A DNA stretch of 64,000 nt from Vibrio hippocampi (lineage in GTDB: Bacteria > Pseudomonadota > Gammaproteobacteria > Enterobacterales > Vibrionaceae): contig NZ_CAKLCM010000003.1 of the NCBI RefSeq assembly GCF_921292975.1, positions 1,426,001 through 1,490,000 on the forward strand. Direction: 5' to 3'. Positions 42,630 to 52,043 of the stretch are shown here, in pieces (within the stretch, counting starts at the first letter, position 1; each line of letters begins with the position of its first letter). The notes under the pieces are model-generated. The model was not told the origin of the DNA and did not search any database. It was given only the letters and a program-made list of their open reading frames with translations. The position numbers were made by a program, and so were the translations under genes.

Positions 42630-43313
42630 ATGAAAGCACTAAAGATTGTAACTTGTGCGCTTATTGCAGGCTTCAGCACCATGGCTGCAGCGGAAGTGAC
42701 GCTAAAAACCAACGACCTTATTGATGTATTGGCGATCAATGCAGCAAAGCCGAATGTCACCTCTGGTGGGCTATTCACGTCAGGTAAGACGATCACCATG
42801 CCAGATGGTGTCAATCAGATGGTATTCAAGTACCAACCTTACTTTGACTCTGGTCGAGATGAGCGTGCTACCGTATCGAGCGAAACCATCATCGCGCGCT
42901 TTGAGGCGTCAGATGTTGAGCTAATGATTGATGTACCTAAGTACAAAAATGCTCGCGAAGCAGAAGCTAACATCAAAACGATGACTTGGTCTTTGAAAGA
43001 CAAAGCAGGCAACACTATCCCTGTGGTTGTCGACGTTCTATCTAAGGATGGCGTGCAACTTGGTCGTGATTACAGTCGCGAAGCCGAGGACTACAACCGA
43101 ATGGGCGGAGTCGCCGCGATCGCGCCACTCGGTGCGACCGTCGCCGTCACAGCTGCGCCTGTTGTAGCAACGACCGCGACAGTAGCCACTGCACCGGTCG
43201 CGTCAAACGCGCCAGCGGCAGGTAATACCGCGGAAGAGATGTTGATGTTCTGGTACAACAAAGCGGATGACCAAACCAAAGCCCGCTTTAAGCAATACGT
43301 TAACCAGCAATAA
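42630..43313 (+). CDS. DUF2057 (YccT-like) exported protein
   Basis: 227 aa with a signal peptide (1-20, ending AAA). The DUF2057 core is seen in VTLKTNDLIDVLAINAAKP, DGVNQMVFKYQPYF and TIIARFEASDVELMIDVPKYKNAREAE. A low-complexity Ala/Val/Thr segment (about 155-200) leads to a C-terminal helix EEMLMFWYNKADDQTKARFKQYV. It is probably periplasmic; the E. coli relative has no firm function. It is transcribed alone and followed by a duplication and a strong hairpin. Confidence 0.86.
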   Translation: MKALKIVTCALIAGFSTMAAAEVTLKTNDLIDVLAINAAKPNVTSGGLFTSGKTITMPDGVNQMVFKYQPYFDSGRDERATVSSETIIARFEASDVELMIDVPKYKNAREAEANIKTMTWSLKDKAGNTIPVVVDVLSKDGVQLGRDYSREAEDYNRMGGVAAIAPLGATVAVTAAPVVATTATVATAPVASNAPAAGNTAEEMLMFWYNKADDQTKARFKQYVNQQ

Positions 43314-43326
43314 GCGGCTAACCTGC

Positions 43327-43368
43327 TATACCCAACATAAAACGACATATACCCAACATAAAACGACA
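43327..43368. repeat. perfect tandem duplication, 21 bp x 2
   Basis: A 21-base unit beginning TATACCCAACATAAAACG is repeated exactly between the DUF2057 stop and its terminator. Confidence 0.95.
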
Positions 43369-43391
43369 AAGGGCACCGCAAGGTGCCCTTT
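43368..43391. terminator. intrinsic terminator, probably bidirectional
   Basis: AAAGGGCACC-gcaa-GGTGCCCTTT, a perfect 10-pair stem between the DUF2057 gene and the convergent symporter gene. Confidence 0.88.
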
Positions 43392-43430
43392 CTGTCTTTC
43401 ACATCTCTTTGTTTCCAATACCTCTTTCTC

Positions 43431-43464
43431 TCAAATGCATCTCTATTTCAGATGCATCTCTATC
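43431..43464. repeat. short tandem duplication, 17 bp x 2
   Basis: TCAAATGCATCTCTATT and TCAGATGCATCTCTATC are adjacent, just beyond the symporter stop. Confidence 0.85.
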
Positions 43465-43473
43465 TCAAACAAC

Positions 43474-44862
43474 TCACGCCCACAGCATCATCACCACGAA
43501 TGTGAGAGCCAAAATACACGCGATATTGAGCAAGATCCCGATACGCATCATTTCTTGCTGCTTAATATGTCCTGTTGCATAAACAATGGCATTCGGCGGT
43601 GTTGCCACTGGCAGCATAAAGGCACAAGACGCCGATACCGCGATCAACACAGAAAGCACCACAGGAGAAAGCCCCAATACTTCCGCGACACTCGCAAATA
43701 CCGGAATTAACAATGCAGCACTGGCGGTATTACTTGCAAACTCAGTCAGGAACACCACAAACAATGCGATGATCAAAATAATAAACAGCAGACCAAAATG
43801 AGCGATCAACGCACTCAATTCATTGGCAAGAAAAACGCTAGTACCCGTCGCTTTCAAAACATTACTCAAACAGATACCGCCACCGAACAGTAACAGGACA
43901 CCCCAATCTGCGGTTTTTTCGATATCTTTCCAATGAACAACTCGGGCGAAGTTAACGGCGACAATAGCGGCTAAGGCAACAATGGTGTCAAATTTGGCAT
44001 AACCACCCAGCATGGCATTGATGGGTTTACTGAAAATCCAAAGAAATACCGTCGCGGAGAAAATTATTAAGGTCACCACCTTGCCTTTATCCCAATCGAC
44101 GGGCTCATGACTCACTTCAAATGCCCCATTCAACTTGGGCTTTAAAACGGTATAAAGCACAAACAAAGCGATGGGCAGTAGTACCAGAGCGGTAGGCAGA
44201 CCAAAAGCCATCCAGTCTGAGAAATCCAAACCAACTTCGGCTGCTGCTATTGCGTTGGGCGGACTGCCAACCATCGTAGCAATGCCTCCAATGCTGGCAC
44301 TGTAGGCGATCCCCAACAACACAAACACGTAGGTATTACGCTCACTCTCTTGGTCGACTTTACTCAATACACCGAGCACCAAAGGCAGCATCATGGCGGC
44401 TGTAGCGGTGTTACTGATCCACATGGAGAGAAAAGCCGTGACACCAAACAACATGAAAATAGCCACATTCATCTTGCCTCGCGCCAATAGCAACACCTTG
44501 TCGGCAATCACTTTATCTAGCCCCTGCCGATGCATAGCCGCCGCCAATGCAAAACCACCAAGGAATAGAAAGATGATTGAGTTCGCGTAGTTGTTGAGTG
44601 CGGTTTGAGTATCGAAAACCCCAAACAATACTGCGATGACAGGGACAAGAATCGCTGTCACCGTCACATGAAGTGCTTCGGTAAGCCAAAGTACAGCGAT
44701 AAAAACCAAAATACTCATCCCAAGCACGACATCACTTTCAAAAGGTAAAGTGCGATAAAGCACCATAAAAAGGAGGATGTCAGCGATTACGATCAGACTA
44801 TTACGGTTAAAGAACCATTCACGGGTATTGGAGGGGAGAGGGACACTATCATTTTTGTTCAT
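43474..44862 (-). CDS. DASS (SLC13) family sodium/anion symporter
   Basis: 462 aa from the ATG at 44862, preceded by AAGGAAG; an in-frame start eight codons upstream is less likely. About eleven to twelve membrane helices. The two SNT-type motifs of the DASS family appear as [15 protein letters not shown] and [15 protein letters not shown], and the signature [14 protein letters not shown] is near the C-terminus. It imports dicarboxylates, citrate or sulfate with sodium; the ligand cannot be read from the sequence. It is monocistronic. Confidence 0.93.
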   Translation of the reverse strand: MNKNDSVPLPSNTREWFFNRNSLIVIADILLFMVLYRTLPFESDVVLGMSILVFIAVLWLTEALHVTVTAILVPVIAVLFGVFDTQTALNNYANSIIFLFLGGFALAAAMHRQGLDKVIADKVLLLARGKMNVAIFMLFGVTAFLSMWISNTATAAMMLPLVLGVLSKVDQESERNTYVFVLLGIAYSASIGGIATMVGSPPNAIAAAEVGLDFSDWMAFGLPTALVLLPIALFVLYTVLKPKLNGAFEVSHEPVDWDKGKVVTLIIFSATVFLWIFSKPINAMLGGYAKFDTIVALAAIVAVNFARVVHWKDIEKTADWGVLLLFGGGICLSNVLKATGTSVFLANELSALIAHFGLLFIILIIALFVVFLTEFASNTASAALLIPVFASVAEVLGLSPVVLSVLIAVSASCAFMLPVATPPNAIVYATGHIKQQEMMRIGILLNIACILALTFVVMMLWA

Positions 44863-45235
44863 AACGATAACTTCCTTAAGCTGCATAAATTCCTACCCAG
44901 ACGTCGGCTCCGAGGAAAGATTCGTTGTCTGGATAACAGACCCTCAAAGAGACTAGTCAGGCAGCAAAGCGCAGGATGTTATGAATTATGATGTCGATTT
45001 GCTTGACTCTATCAATGACCAGCGTATGAGTTGCAGCAATGTTCCCATAACTTGATAAATCTCGACACTATAAATTAACCACAACGTTAACCATATCAAC
45101 ATTGTGGTTATATTTTTAACAAATTATCTAAATCACACTTTCTCAACCATGTTCTCTAAACAGTGCTCTCTAAACAGTGCTCTCTAAACATTGCTCTCTA
45201 AACATTGCTCTCTAAACAGTTCTCTCGAAATCATA
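44863..45235. other. intergenic stretch
   Basis: The symporter upstream region (with ACCACAACGTTAACCATATC near 45076, an AT-rich partial dyad) and, at 45147-45230, a six-copy 14-bp array reaching almost to the hydrolase stop. No gene is recognised. Confidence 0.5.
45147..45230. repeat. tandem array, 14 bp x 6
   Basis: Six 14-base units of the form CAGTGCTCTCTAAA; the central four are nearly identical and the outer two decayed. It lies 6 bases from the hydrolase stop. Confidence 0.95.
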
Positions 45236-46084
45236 CTATTTAGAGAGAAGATCAAAAGCTTGTTGCGCCTCTGAACTTTGCATAACACGCCCATGCCCCT
45301 GTCCTTGCGTCGTCAACAGAGTCACTTTGGGCATTTCATTAGCGGCTTGTCGCGAGACCTCGTAATTAGTAAAACGATCCTGCTCATCGTGCACAATGAC
45401 CGTCGGCGCGACTCTTTTGGCGAGCTTTCCATAAGGATCGATAGACTGAATCGGGAAGCGGTATTGATCTTGAATATCCCCCACCACCGCTTCAAACAGT
45501 CGCATGGAATACCCTGAACGTGCAACACTGCCAAACAGGTTATCGACATAGTCCAGAACTGGCGCAATCAACAACAACGGTATGTTTTGCAGCTTGGCGT
45601 GTTTACATTCAATCGCCGCTGCCGTGCCCATACTATGACCGATCAAACCAACCACATTGTCTTCGCTATCTAACAAGCCTTCTAAGCCCGCAACAAAGGC
45701 TGGAATATGACCATATAAGCCCTCACTTTCTCCGTGAGCGGGATGATCATAAGCCAAAGCGGTAAAGCCTTGTTGAGCGACATAGGACATCAACGGATAA
45801 AACTGGCTGGCGGTGCCTGACCATCCGTGAGTAAACAACCAAACCGGTCCCGAACCTAACCGATAAGTTTTGAGTACGCCCTCAGAGGTATGCACCTCTG
45901 CCTTAATCAACCCCTCTGGCTGTTGGTTCTTCGGCTTTGAACGAACCGGAGTCAACAAGAGATTCTTTGCCGATCGCTTGGCATGATTGGGGGCAAGCTT
46001 ATGGTGGGCGCGCGTCGTTAAGTTCACTACCCGTTTTTTAAAATTGAGTTTATTGGAGGTATTGAAATAAATCTTGTCACTCAT
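45236..46084 (-). CDS. alpha/beta hydrolase
   Basis: 282 aa. The fold marks are PVWLFTHGWSGTASQFYPL (oxyanion region), the nucleophile elbow GLIGHSMGTAAAIE, an acid residue in VIVHDEQDRFTNYE and a final His in GQGHGRVMQS. It is a predicted cytosolic serine hydrolase acting on an ester or related bond; the substrate is unknown. The basic N-terminal 70 residues lie outside the fold. Divergent from the AEC transporter gene across about 220 bases. Confidence 0.88.
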   Translation of the reverse strand: MSDKIYFNTSNKLNFKKRVVNLTTRAHHKLAPNHAKRSAKNLLLTPVRSKPKNQQPEGLIKAEVHTSEGVLKTYRLGSGPVWLFTHGWSGTASQFYPLMSYVAQQGFTALAYDHPAHGESEGLYGHIPAFVAGLEGLLDSEDNVVGLIGHSMGTAAAIECKHAKLQNIPLLLIAPVLDYVDNLFGSVARSGYSMRLFEAVVGDIQDQYRFPIQSIDPYGKLAKRVAPTVIVHDEQDRFTNYEVSRQAANEMPKVTLLTTQGQGHGRVMQSSEAQQAFDLLSK

Positions 46085-46308
46085 GACGTATCATCCTTTA
46101 CTGACTTTCTTTAGAACCACTCCATGTTTCACTCTTTGAGCTGAGTGACGAAAAGCTATACTCATATTACTCAAAGAAACAAAGTGACTTCGATTTATAG
46201 TATAGGTATAACAGCCTATCGAATTAAGTGGTTGAGTTATATTTTATTGTTTGACAAAGCGTGGAATAATAACCGAGTTCCGTTCTATTGACTAATTTGG
46301 ACTCACTA

Positions 46309-47265
46309 ATGGCGACTTTTCTTGATCAGCTCTATTTCTCGATTTCTATTGCAGGCCCTATCTGCCTGATGATTATTTTAGGTGTGGTATTCAAACGCAT
46401 CGGTTTGATCAATGAAAACTTTATTGACGTGGCATCTGCGTTAGTTTTTAAAGTCACTCTACCTGCGATGTTATTTCTAAGCATTGTGACCGCCAAACAT
46501 GACTTCTCTGCGGCAAGTCAATTCGTTCTCTTTGGTATCGTTGCCAGTATTCTATTTTTTATATTCACCACACTCTGCGTCAATCTCTTTTTCAAGGGAT
46601 CGGCAGACAAGGGCGTGGTTGTGCAAGGGGGTTATCGAGCCAACACCGCTATCATTGGTCTTGCTTACGTCGCCAACGCTTATGGCGATTCCGGTGTTGC
46701 CACCGCAGCACTTTATGTTGCAGCTCATACCTTCTTATATAATATCCAAGCCGTTATCTGTCTAACCCCTAAAGGGGAAACCTCTGGCCTACAAGCGGGC
46801 AAAGTTATGCTGACAACCCTCACTAAAAATCCATTAGTGATCGCGATTGTTCTTGGAATGATTTTCTATGTACTTTCTATCCCCGTTCCCGATATTGCCG
46901 TGGATGCAGGCAACTATTTTGCTCGTATGACTCTACCATTAGCCCTGTTATGTACCGGTGGTTCCCTAGATCTGCGTACGATGAAAAATGATCAGAAGCC
47001 ATCTTGGTTTGCGACCCTGTTTAAATTGGTTTTTGCTCCGGTCGCCATTACCACCGCGGCTTACTTGTTTGGCTTTAGGGGTATCGAGCTTGGTATCATC
47101 TTCTTTATGAATGCCGCCCCCGTCGCGGCGGCAAGCTACGTCATGGCGAGAGCGATGGGTGGCAACTCAATCTTAGCGGCTAACATTATTGCCCTCACTA
47201 CGGTGGTATCTACCTTTACTTGTGCCATCGGCATTATGATACTGTCATACATGCAAGCCATTTAA
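46309..47265 (+). CDS. AEC-family transporter (auxin efflux carrier type)
   Basis: 318 aa from the ATG at 46309; a TTG seven codons upstream is possible. Ten membrane segments with the mem_trans pattern: SIAGPICLMIILGVVFKRIG, GGYRANTAIIGLAYVANAYG and PLALLCTGGSLDLRTMK. Bacterial members export or import malate, malonate or amino acids. The ligand is unknown. It is followed after 13 bases by the winged-helix/nuclease-like gene, so the two are probably co-transcribed. Confidence 0.88.
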   Translation: MATFLDQLYFSISIAGPICLMIILGVVFKRIGLINENFIDVASALVFKVTLPAMLFLSIVTAKHDFSAASQFVLFGIVASILFFIFTTLCVNLFFKGSADKGVVVQGGYRANTAIIGLAYVANAYGDSGVATAALYVAAHTFLYNIQAVICLTPKGETSGLQAGKVMLTTLTKNPLVIAIVLGMIFYVLSIPVPDIAVDAGNYFARMTLPLALLCTGGSLDLRTMKNDQKPSWFATLFKLVFAPVAITTAAYLFGFRGIELGIIFFMNAAPVAAASYVMARAMGGNSILAANIIALTTVVSTFTCAIGIMILSYMQAI

Positions 47266-47278
47266 CCTGAGGTCACTT

Positions 47279-48163
47279 ATGCAGCAAGCACTCTCTGCAT
47301 CCGCACTTGCCAAGAAGCTCAACGTCTCGACCAAGGAGCTTCTCACCCAATTGAAACATGCCAACTATATTACTTGGCATGATTCTAAGTGGCTGCTTAC
47401 CGATACAGGGCGTCGCTTTGGCGGACACTATGTGGAGAGTGAAAAGTACGGTCGCTTTATTGTTTGGCCACCGCAGCTCGTTATTGACGAAAATCTGATC
47501 AGTGACTCTCCCTTAACCGCCACGCAAGTAGGTGCTCACTTTGATTTGCCTGCCAAAAAAATCAACTTACTATTCAATGAACTCGGCTGGATAAACCGCG
47601 AAGATCAACAATGGGTGGCAACCCCGAGCGGTATTCGAGCCGGCGCGATTATTCGTCATGACAGCAGCAAGCAATCTCAATATAACAAGCAATCTCAGTA
47701 TGTAGTTTGGCATGCGAGTGTTGTGCGGAATGTTCGCTTAAAACAGACGGTGCATGAATTTAAAGGGACCAATGCGGATCGCCGTTCGACCGACCAATCA
47801 CTTGAAAGCTTTCGTGAGAAGTTCTCTGCTAAATTTCGAACTTTAGATGGTCATTATGTGCAATCTCAGGGAGAACTCGTTATTGATAACTGGCTTTATA
47901 TGGCAGGGCTGCTGCACGCTTATCACCGTCAACTGCCTATTGATGCCGATATTGTCAGCGATTTTTATCTGCCTCAAAGCAAAATCTATATTCAGTTTTG
48001 GCCCGAAGAAAAGTCAGAAAAACAATTACAACAACGGCAACAGATTCGACAAGTCTACCAAGACAATAATTTTCATCTTATTGAGCTTTATCCAAACGAT
48101 CTTCATGACTTGGATGAAAAACTGCCTAAACTTCTTCGCGAATTTGGTGTTTACGCCTATTAA
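47279..48163 (+). CDS. protein with two winged-helix-like domains and a PD-(D/E)XK-like domain
   Basis: 294 aa, not recognised as a named family. Residues 5-62 (LSASALAKKLNVSTKELLTQ...KWLLTDTGRRFGGHYV) and 79-125 (LTATQVGAHFDLPAKKINLL...QQWVATPSGIRAGAI) are two similar helix-turn-helix units like the KilAC part of phage antirepressors. Residues 185-294 look like a restriction-type nuclease fold: SQGELVIDNWLYMAG (E199), DADIVSDFYLP (D228), IYIQFW (Q239 where Glu is usual) and a final strand FHLIELYPNDL. A KQSQY duplication (130-141) joins the parts. It is likely a DNA-binding protein. The Q substitution leaves catalysis open. Confidence 0.6.
   Translation: MQQALSASALAKKLNVSTKELLTQLKHANYITWHDSKWLLTDTGRRFGGHYVESEKYGRFIVWPPQLVIDENLISDSPLTATQVGAHFDLPAKKINLLFNELGWINREDQQWVATPSGIRAGAIIRHDSSKQSQYNKQSQYVVWHASVVRNVRLKQTVHEFKGTNADRRSTDQSLESFREKFSAKFRTLDGHYVQSQGELVIDNWLYMAGLLHAYHRQLPIDADIVSDFYLPQSKIYIQFWPEEKSEKQLQQRQQIRQVYQDNNFHLIELYPNDLHDLDEKLPKLLREFGVYAY
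47666..47701. repeat. 18 bp x 2 array in linker of winged-helix/nuclease-like gene
   Basis: AGCAAGCAATCTCAATAT and AACAAGCAATCTCAGTAT are adjacent and encode SKQSQY-NKQSQY. The unit keeps the frame. Confidence 0.9.
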
Positions 48164-48178
48164 GTTATTTTTCGACCC

Positions 48179-48206
48179 GCGGAGTGCAATCTAAGGACTC
48201 CGCTTT
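48179..48206 (+). terminator. weak terminator-like hairpin
   Basis: GCGGAGT and ACTCCGC pair around 11 bases, followed by only three T, 16 bases past the stop. Confidence 0.5.
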
Positions 48207-48413
48207 CAATACGGTAACCTGCCGAATTTCATCACTCTTTTCGCCATCATTTTCCATTCCCGCGTTTATTGCTACATCTAAGTCTACATTTTTTACCATT
48301 TTGCAACACTTCGAGTCAGCTCACAAAGAAAGTTGTCGAAAACTCCTAAAATAGCCCGACCAAAGTAACAATATACTAACAATTGATAGTTCGAAACGTT
48401 TTAAGGATTACCC

Positions 48414-49856
48414 ATGTTATCAATGAGTCGATGGCCAACCCTATTTTTTTGCCTTTTCTTTGCCACGTCTACTTTTGCTTCAGAAAGCGCTACCCAAGGA
48501 ATGTTAAACCTGACCCAATCCACCGTCGGTTACGTCTGCCTGATCGTATTTGGTGTCGCCTATGCGTTGGTGATGCTGGAAGAGTATCTGCAACTCAGAA
48601 AGTCGAAACCGGTACTGCTCGCGGCTGGCATTATTTGGATAATGATCGGCTTTGTGTATCAACAAGCAGGACAAATTGACGTTGCCAAAGCCGCCCTTGA
48701 GCATAACCTGCTCGAATATGCGGAACTGCTGCTGTTCTTATTAGTTGCCATGACTTACATTTCAGCAATGGAAGAACGTCGCCTGTTTGACGCGCTGCAA
48801 TCATGGATGGTGAGTAAAGGGTTTAGCTTTCGAACCCTATTTTGGCTGACCGGTATTTTATCTTTCTTTATTTCACCAATTGCCGACAACCTGACGACAG
48901 CGCTGCTGATGTGTGCGGTGGTACTTAAAGTCGGTGGCAGCAACCTTAAATTTGTCAATATCGCCTGTATTAACATTGTGGTTGCCGCTAATGCAGGGGG
49001 CGCGTTTAGTCCGTTTGGAGATATTACGACCTTAATGGTATGGCAAGCAGGTCATATTGAGTTTTCACAATTTATGCCCTTGTTTATTCCCTCGGTGGTC
49101 AACTACGTGATTCCCGCTGTCATCATGTCATTCTTTGTCCCCAAGCTACAACCCGATACGGTGCATCTTGAAGTGGAACTTAAGCGCGGCGCATACCGCA
49201 TCGTTGGTCTGTTTATCTTAACGATTGCAACCGCAGTAGCGTTTCATGCAGTACTGCATTTCCCTCCTGTTATCGGCATGATGATGGGCTTGGCCTATTT
49301 ACAGTTCTTTGGCTTTTTCCTCAAGAAAACACTTCCTCGTTCTATTGCCAAGAAAAAAGCGATTGCTATCGCTAATCAAGATGATGCCGCACTGCAGCGC
49401 TTAGGCTCGATTGTGCCATTTGATGTTTTCCGCCGTGTCTCACACGCCGAATGGGACACGCTGTTGTTCTTCTATGGCGTCGTGATGTGCGTCGGTGGTT
49501 TAAGCCTGCTGGGCTATTTGAGCGTGATCTCTGAAGTAATGTATACCCAATGGGATCCTATCGCCGCCAACATTATGGTTGGGGTTCTATCCGCTATTGT
49601 TGATAATATTCCGGTAATGTTCGCCGTTCTCACCATGAACCCAGAACTGTCCATGGGTAACTGGTTACTGGTTACCCTCACTGCGGGCGTCGGTGGTAGT
49701 ATGCTTTCGATTGGTTCTGCCGCGGGCGTCGCCTTGATGGGTGCCGCACACGGGAAGTACACCTTCTTTGGACATCTAAAATGGGCACCCGTCATTATGC
49801 TTGGCTATGCGGCAAGCATTGCCGTCCATCTCTCTATGAATGGCAGCTATTTTTAA
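48414..49856 (+). CDS. nhaD: sodium:proton antiporter NhaD
   Basis: 480 aa with an N-terminal signal-like helix (1-22, ending FAS) and about twelve membrane helices. It matches Vibrio NhaD: FFISPIADNLTTALLM, ANAGGAFSPFGDITTLMVW, and GVLSAIVDNIPVMFAVLTMNPEL, with the conserved Asp pairs thought to bind sodium. It exports sodium for protons at alkaline pH in the inner membrane. The gene stands alone, ending at a bidirectional terminator shared with uspA. Confidence 0.95.
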   Translation: MLSMSRWPTLFFCLFFATSTFASESATQGMLNLTQSTVGYVCLIVFGVAYALVMLEEYLQLRKSKPVLLAAGIIWIMIGFVYQQAGQIDVAKAALEHNLLEYAELLLFLLVAMTYISAMEERRLFDALQSWMVSKGFSFRTLFWLTGILSFFISPIADNLTTALLMCAVVLKVGGSNLKFVNIACINIVVAANAGGAFSPFGDITTLMVWQAGHIEFSQFMPLFIPSVVNYVIPAVIMSFFVPKLQPDTVHLEVELKRGAYRIVGLFILTIATAVAFHAVLHFPPVIGMMMGLAYLQFFGFFLKKTLPRSIAKKKAIAIANQDDAALQRLGSIVPFDVFRRVSHAEWDTLLFFYGVVMCVGGLSLLGYLSVISEVMYTQWDPIAANIMVGVLSAIVDNIPVMFAVLTMNPELSMGNWLLVTLTAGVGGSMLSIGSAAGVALMGAAHGKYTFFGHLKWAPVIMLGYAASIAVHLSMNGSYF

Positions 49857-49926
49857 ATAATTCGGGTAGACCGTCACACTGAATATTGCCGTTCACAACA
49901 GTAACAACAAAGAAAGTAAATAAACA

Positions 49927-49954
49927 AAAAGCACACCGATTAAGGTGTGCTTTT
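49927..49954. terminator. bidirectional terminator between nhaD and uspA
   Basis: AAAAGCACACC-gattaa-GGTGTGCTTTT, a perfect 11-pair stem with T or A runs on both sides. Confidence 0.92.
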
Positions 49955-49975
49955 GACTTAGAGTGACCTTAACCG

Positions 49976-50401
49976 TTAGGTTTCGATTGGGACAACCAAA
50001 ATATCTGCTGGCGAGCTATGAATAACTTGCCGAGAGGAAGAAATGATCTTGCTCCAGAAGTCTTGGTGGTGACCACAAATCACAAGGTCCACTTTATATT
50101 CAAGAACGGTATCTCTTAGCTGTTCGGATAAGTCACCACTCCCGATAATAAAGTGTTTCACTGGGCATTGTGCGTACTCCATAAAGACTCTATGGGTACT
50201 CATTGTCTCACCATCAAGCAATTGCTGATTTTGCGACAAGTTAAGATCCAGCAAACCCATGGAGAGATCGCCGTGACTCACATCTATATGGGAAAATGAG
50301 ACTTCAGCGTCCAAAAGGTTGGCAAGAAAAACAGCTCTATCGATCAGCGTTTTGCTTTCGTCCGAAAGGTCAAGTGCAACCAGAATATGTTTGTATTTCA
50401 T
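49976..50401 (-). CDS. uspA: universal stress protein UspA
   Basis: 141 aa, the standard length. MKYKHILVALDLSDES at the start, DVSHGDLSMGLLDLN in the middle and VDLVICGHHQDFWSKIISSSRQ near the end match enterobacterial UspA rather than the ATP-binding UspFG group, as the G-2X-G-9X-G-S/T motif is absent. It is a cytosolic dimer induced on growth arrest and stress. Single gene, convergent with nhaD. Confidence 0.93.
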   Translation of the reverse strand: MKYKHILVALDLSDESKTLIDRAVFLANLLDAEVSFSHIDVSHGDLSMGLLDLNLSQNQQLLDGETMSTHRVFMEYAQCPVKHFIIGSGDLSEQLRDTVLEYKVDLVICGHHQDFWSKIISSSRQVIHSSPADILVVPIET

Positions 50402-50572
50402 AACTATTCCCTCTTGCTGTTAATACCCACTTAAACGATAGACATTAATCTGACACTTTGATGTTATCTAGCTCAAAATTTAACCATAATAAATGTAAGG
50501 AATATTGATTTGTGAAGCCTTGTTAACTAGTAAGGCAAGCTTTTTGTCATTGCAACCAATAACACTACTCGG

Positions 50573-51556
50573 CTAGGATTGTGGAAGAAAGACCTCACCC
50601 AACATGCAACGAACGCTGCCACCACCAATAGATTCAATAGTCGAGACATCAAAGGGTAACAGTTTGCCGTGACTGGCTAATTGCTTACGCTGAGCGGGTG
50701 AAAAAGCCATATAGGCCGACTTGGACATGGCGATCACCTTATCACCCGTCACCGTCTCCAATTGCAAGATATTGCCGCAAAATTGATTCATCTGCTCGAT
50801 GGTAATATCAATAACCTGCTTCGACTTAGCCAACGACTTGGCGACAAAACGACGCTCATAGTCAGGGATCGCTTCAAGACAAATCACCGCAAAACGTTCG
50901 CCGACCGCCATCATAACATTGGTGTGATAGACCGGTTGATTGGACGGTAATTGCGTCTGGAATGACACCACATGAGGATAGCCAATACGCTCAGCGTAAT
51001 CTTGTAGTGACTCACGCTCACAGCGCTGAGACAGTCCCGCGTATATTGTTTTAGAGAGATGATCCATCACCATTACACCGGTGCTTTCCAGAAAACTGCC
51101 TTGCTCAACATACTGAACTAAAGAGTCTTGCTGTTTCACCACTCTTCCCGCTTGTGCCAAAGTTGAAACAAGCGCGTCCGGCTTGACCTCCTCTCGTCGA
51201 TTTTCACACGCCATGGGAAAAGAAAAAAAGACGCCATCTTGTGTGGTGCTAAACCAGTTGTTGGGAAATACCGCATCCGGAGTCTGGGTCTCGCTGAGAG
51301 GATAATCAAACTCAACAACCTGCACACCTTCTGCACGTAAGCCAGAAACCATGGCATCAAACTCATGCATCGCTTGGGCACGCAGTGTCCCTTGATCAAG
51401 GGAACTTCTTGTTTGGAACTCATTGTCTTGTGCCGTCTGGGCATTAAAGCCAAACTCTTTCGGTGGCACCATCACTACACAGTCGGCATTTTGGCGGATC
51501 GATTGACGACTCTGACCGATGAAAGGTTTGGTTTGAGCTAATATTCCCTGCTTCAT
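50573..51556 (-). CDS. arginine deiminase-related hydrolase, CtlX-like
   Basis: 327 aa from the ATG at 51556; a TTG 18 codons upstream is weaker. The guanidino-modifying fold is seen in DCVVMVPPKEFGFNAQTAQDN, the acidic TPDAVFPNNWFST loop, YHTNVMMAVGERFAVICLEAI with the catalytic His, and IGGGSVRCMLGEVFLP with the catalytic Cys. Such proteins resemble citrulline-utilising hydrolase CtlX and dimethylarginine hydrolases. Residue layout supports a C-N hydrolase of a ureido or guanidino compound in the cytosol. No arc or cit operon genes are next to it. Confidence 0.83.
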   Translation of the reverse strand: MKQGILAQTKPFIGQSRQSIRQNADCVVMVPPKEFGFNAQTAQDNEFQTRSSLDQGTLRAQAMHEFDAMVSGLRAEGVQVVEFDYPLSETQTPDAVFPNNWFSTTQDGVFFSFPMACENRREEVKPDALVSTLAQAGRVVKQQDSLVQYVEQGSFLESTGVMVMDHLSKTIYAGLSQRCERESLQDYAERIGYPHVVSFQTQLPSNQPVYHTNVMMAVGERFAVICLEAIPDYERRFVAKSLAKSKQVIDITIEQMNQFCGNILQLETVTGDKVIAMSKSAYMAFSPAQRKQLASHGKLLPFDVSTIESIGGGSVRCMLGEVFLPQS

Positions 51557-52043
51557 TACATGTCCATCCAATGGAAATTGATCATTACTAGAAATTCTAG
51601 ATGCTCCCAAGCGCGGTTATTGACTGAAATCATCGTCAATATGCAGGCTAAGTGACGACTTTTGCGGAATTATGACGAATTGACGAGCAATATTACTGCT
51701 AGCCAGCACAAATCCATGTAATTTTAGGCTGAGAAAGCCTTCTTTTCTGACCTCGAGACTTTGTCTTCTGACCAAAAGCCTGCGATTTATGGTCGCGGAG
51801 ATAGCGACTTTGGCTAAGCGAATTTGTTGTTGCTTTTGTTCGGAAACTATACACTTACTCCATCTATTCCCTTGTTGCTCTTCCTTGACTTCAATGTTTC
51901 CACTACCTCTCCTTAAAAGGAAACAGAAAGAGGAACCAAAAATAATTCAGATTATTAGCAACTTTGATGATAGATTTTTAACCCGAATAACACACTGGAA
52001 GCCTTGCTACCAGTACTCTCTCCTTTGTTAAACTAGGTGAATC
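51557..52043. other. intergenic stretch
   Basis: Lies between the divergent CtlX-like and ABC transporter genes. The 5' regions of both are AT-rich. An 80-codon open frame at 51789-52031 has atypical composition (Cys- and Leu-rich) and no ribosome site and is not accepted. Nothing else is recognised. Confidence 0.5.

Noticed and set aside
51789..52031. 80-codon open frame upstream of the ABC exporter
   Set aside because: Cys- and Leu-rich composition, no ribosome site and no recognisable domain; likely chance in an AT-rich gap.
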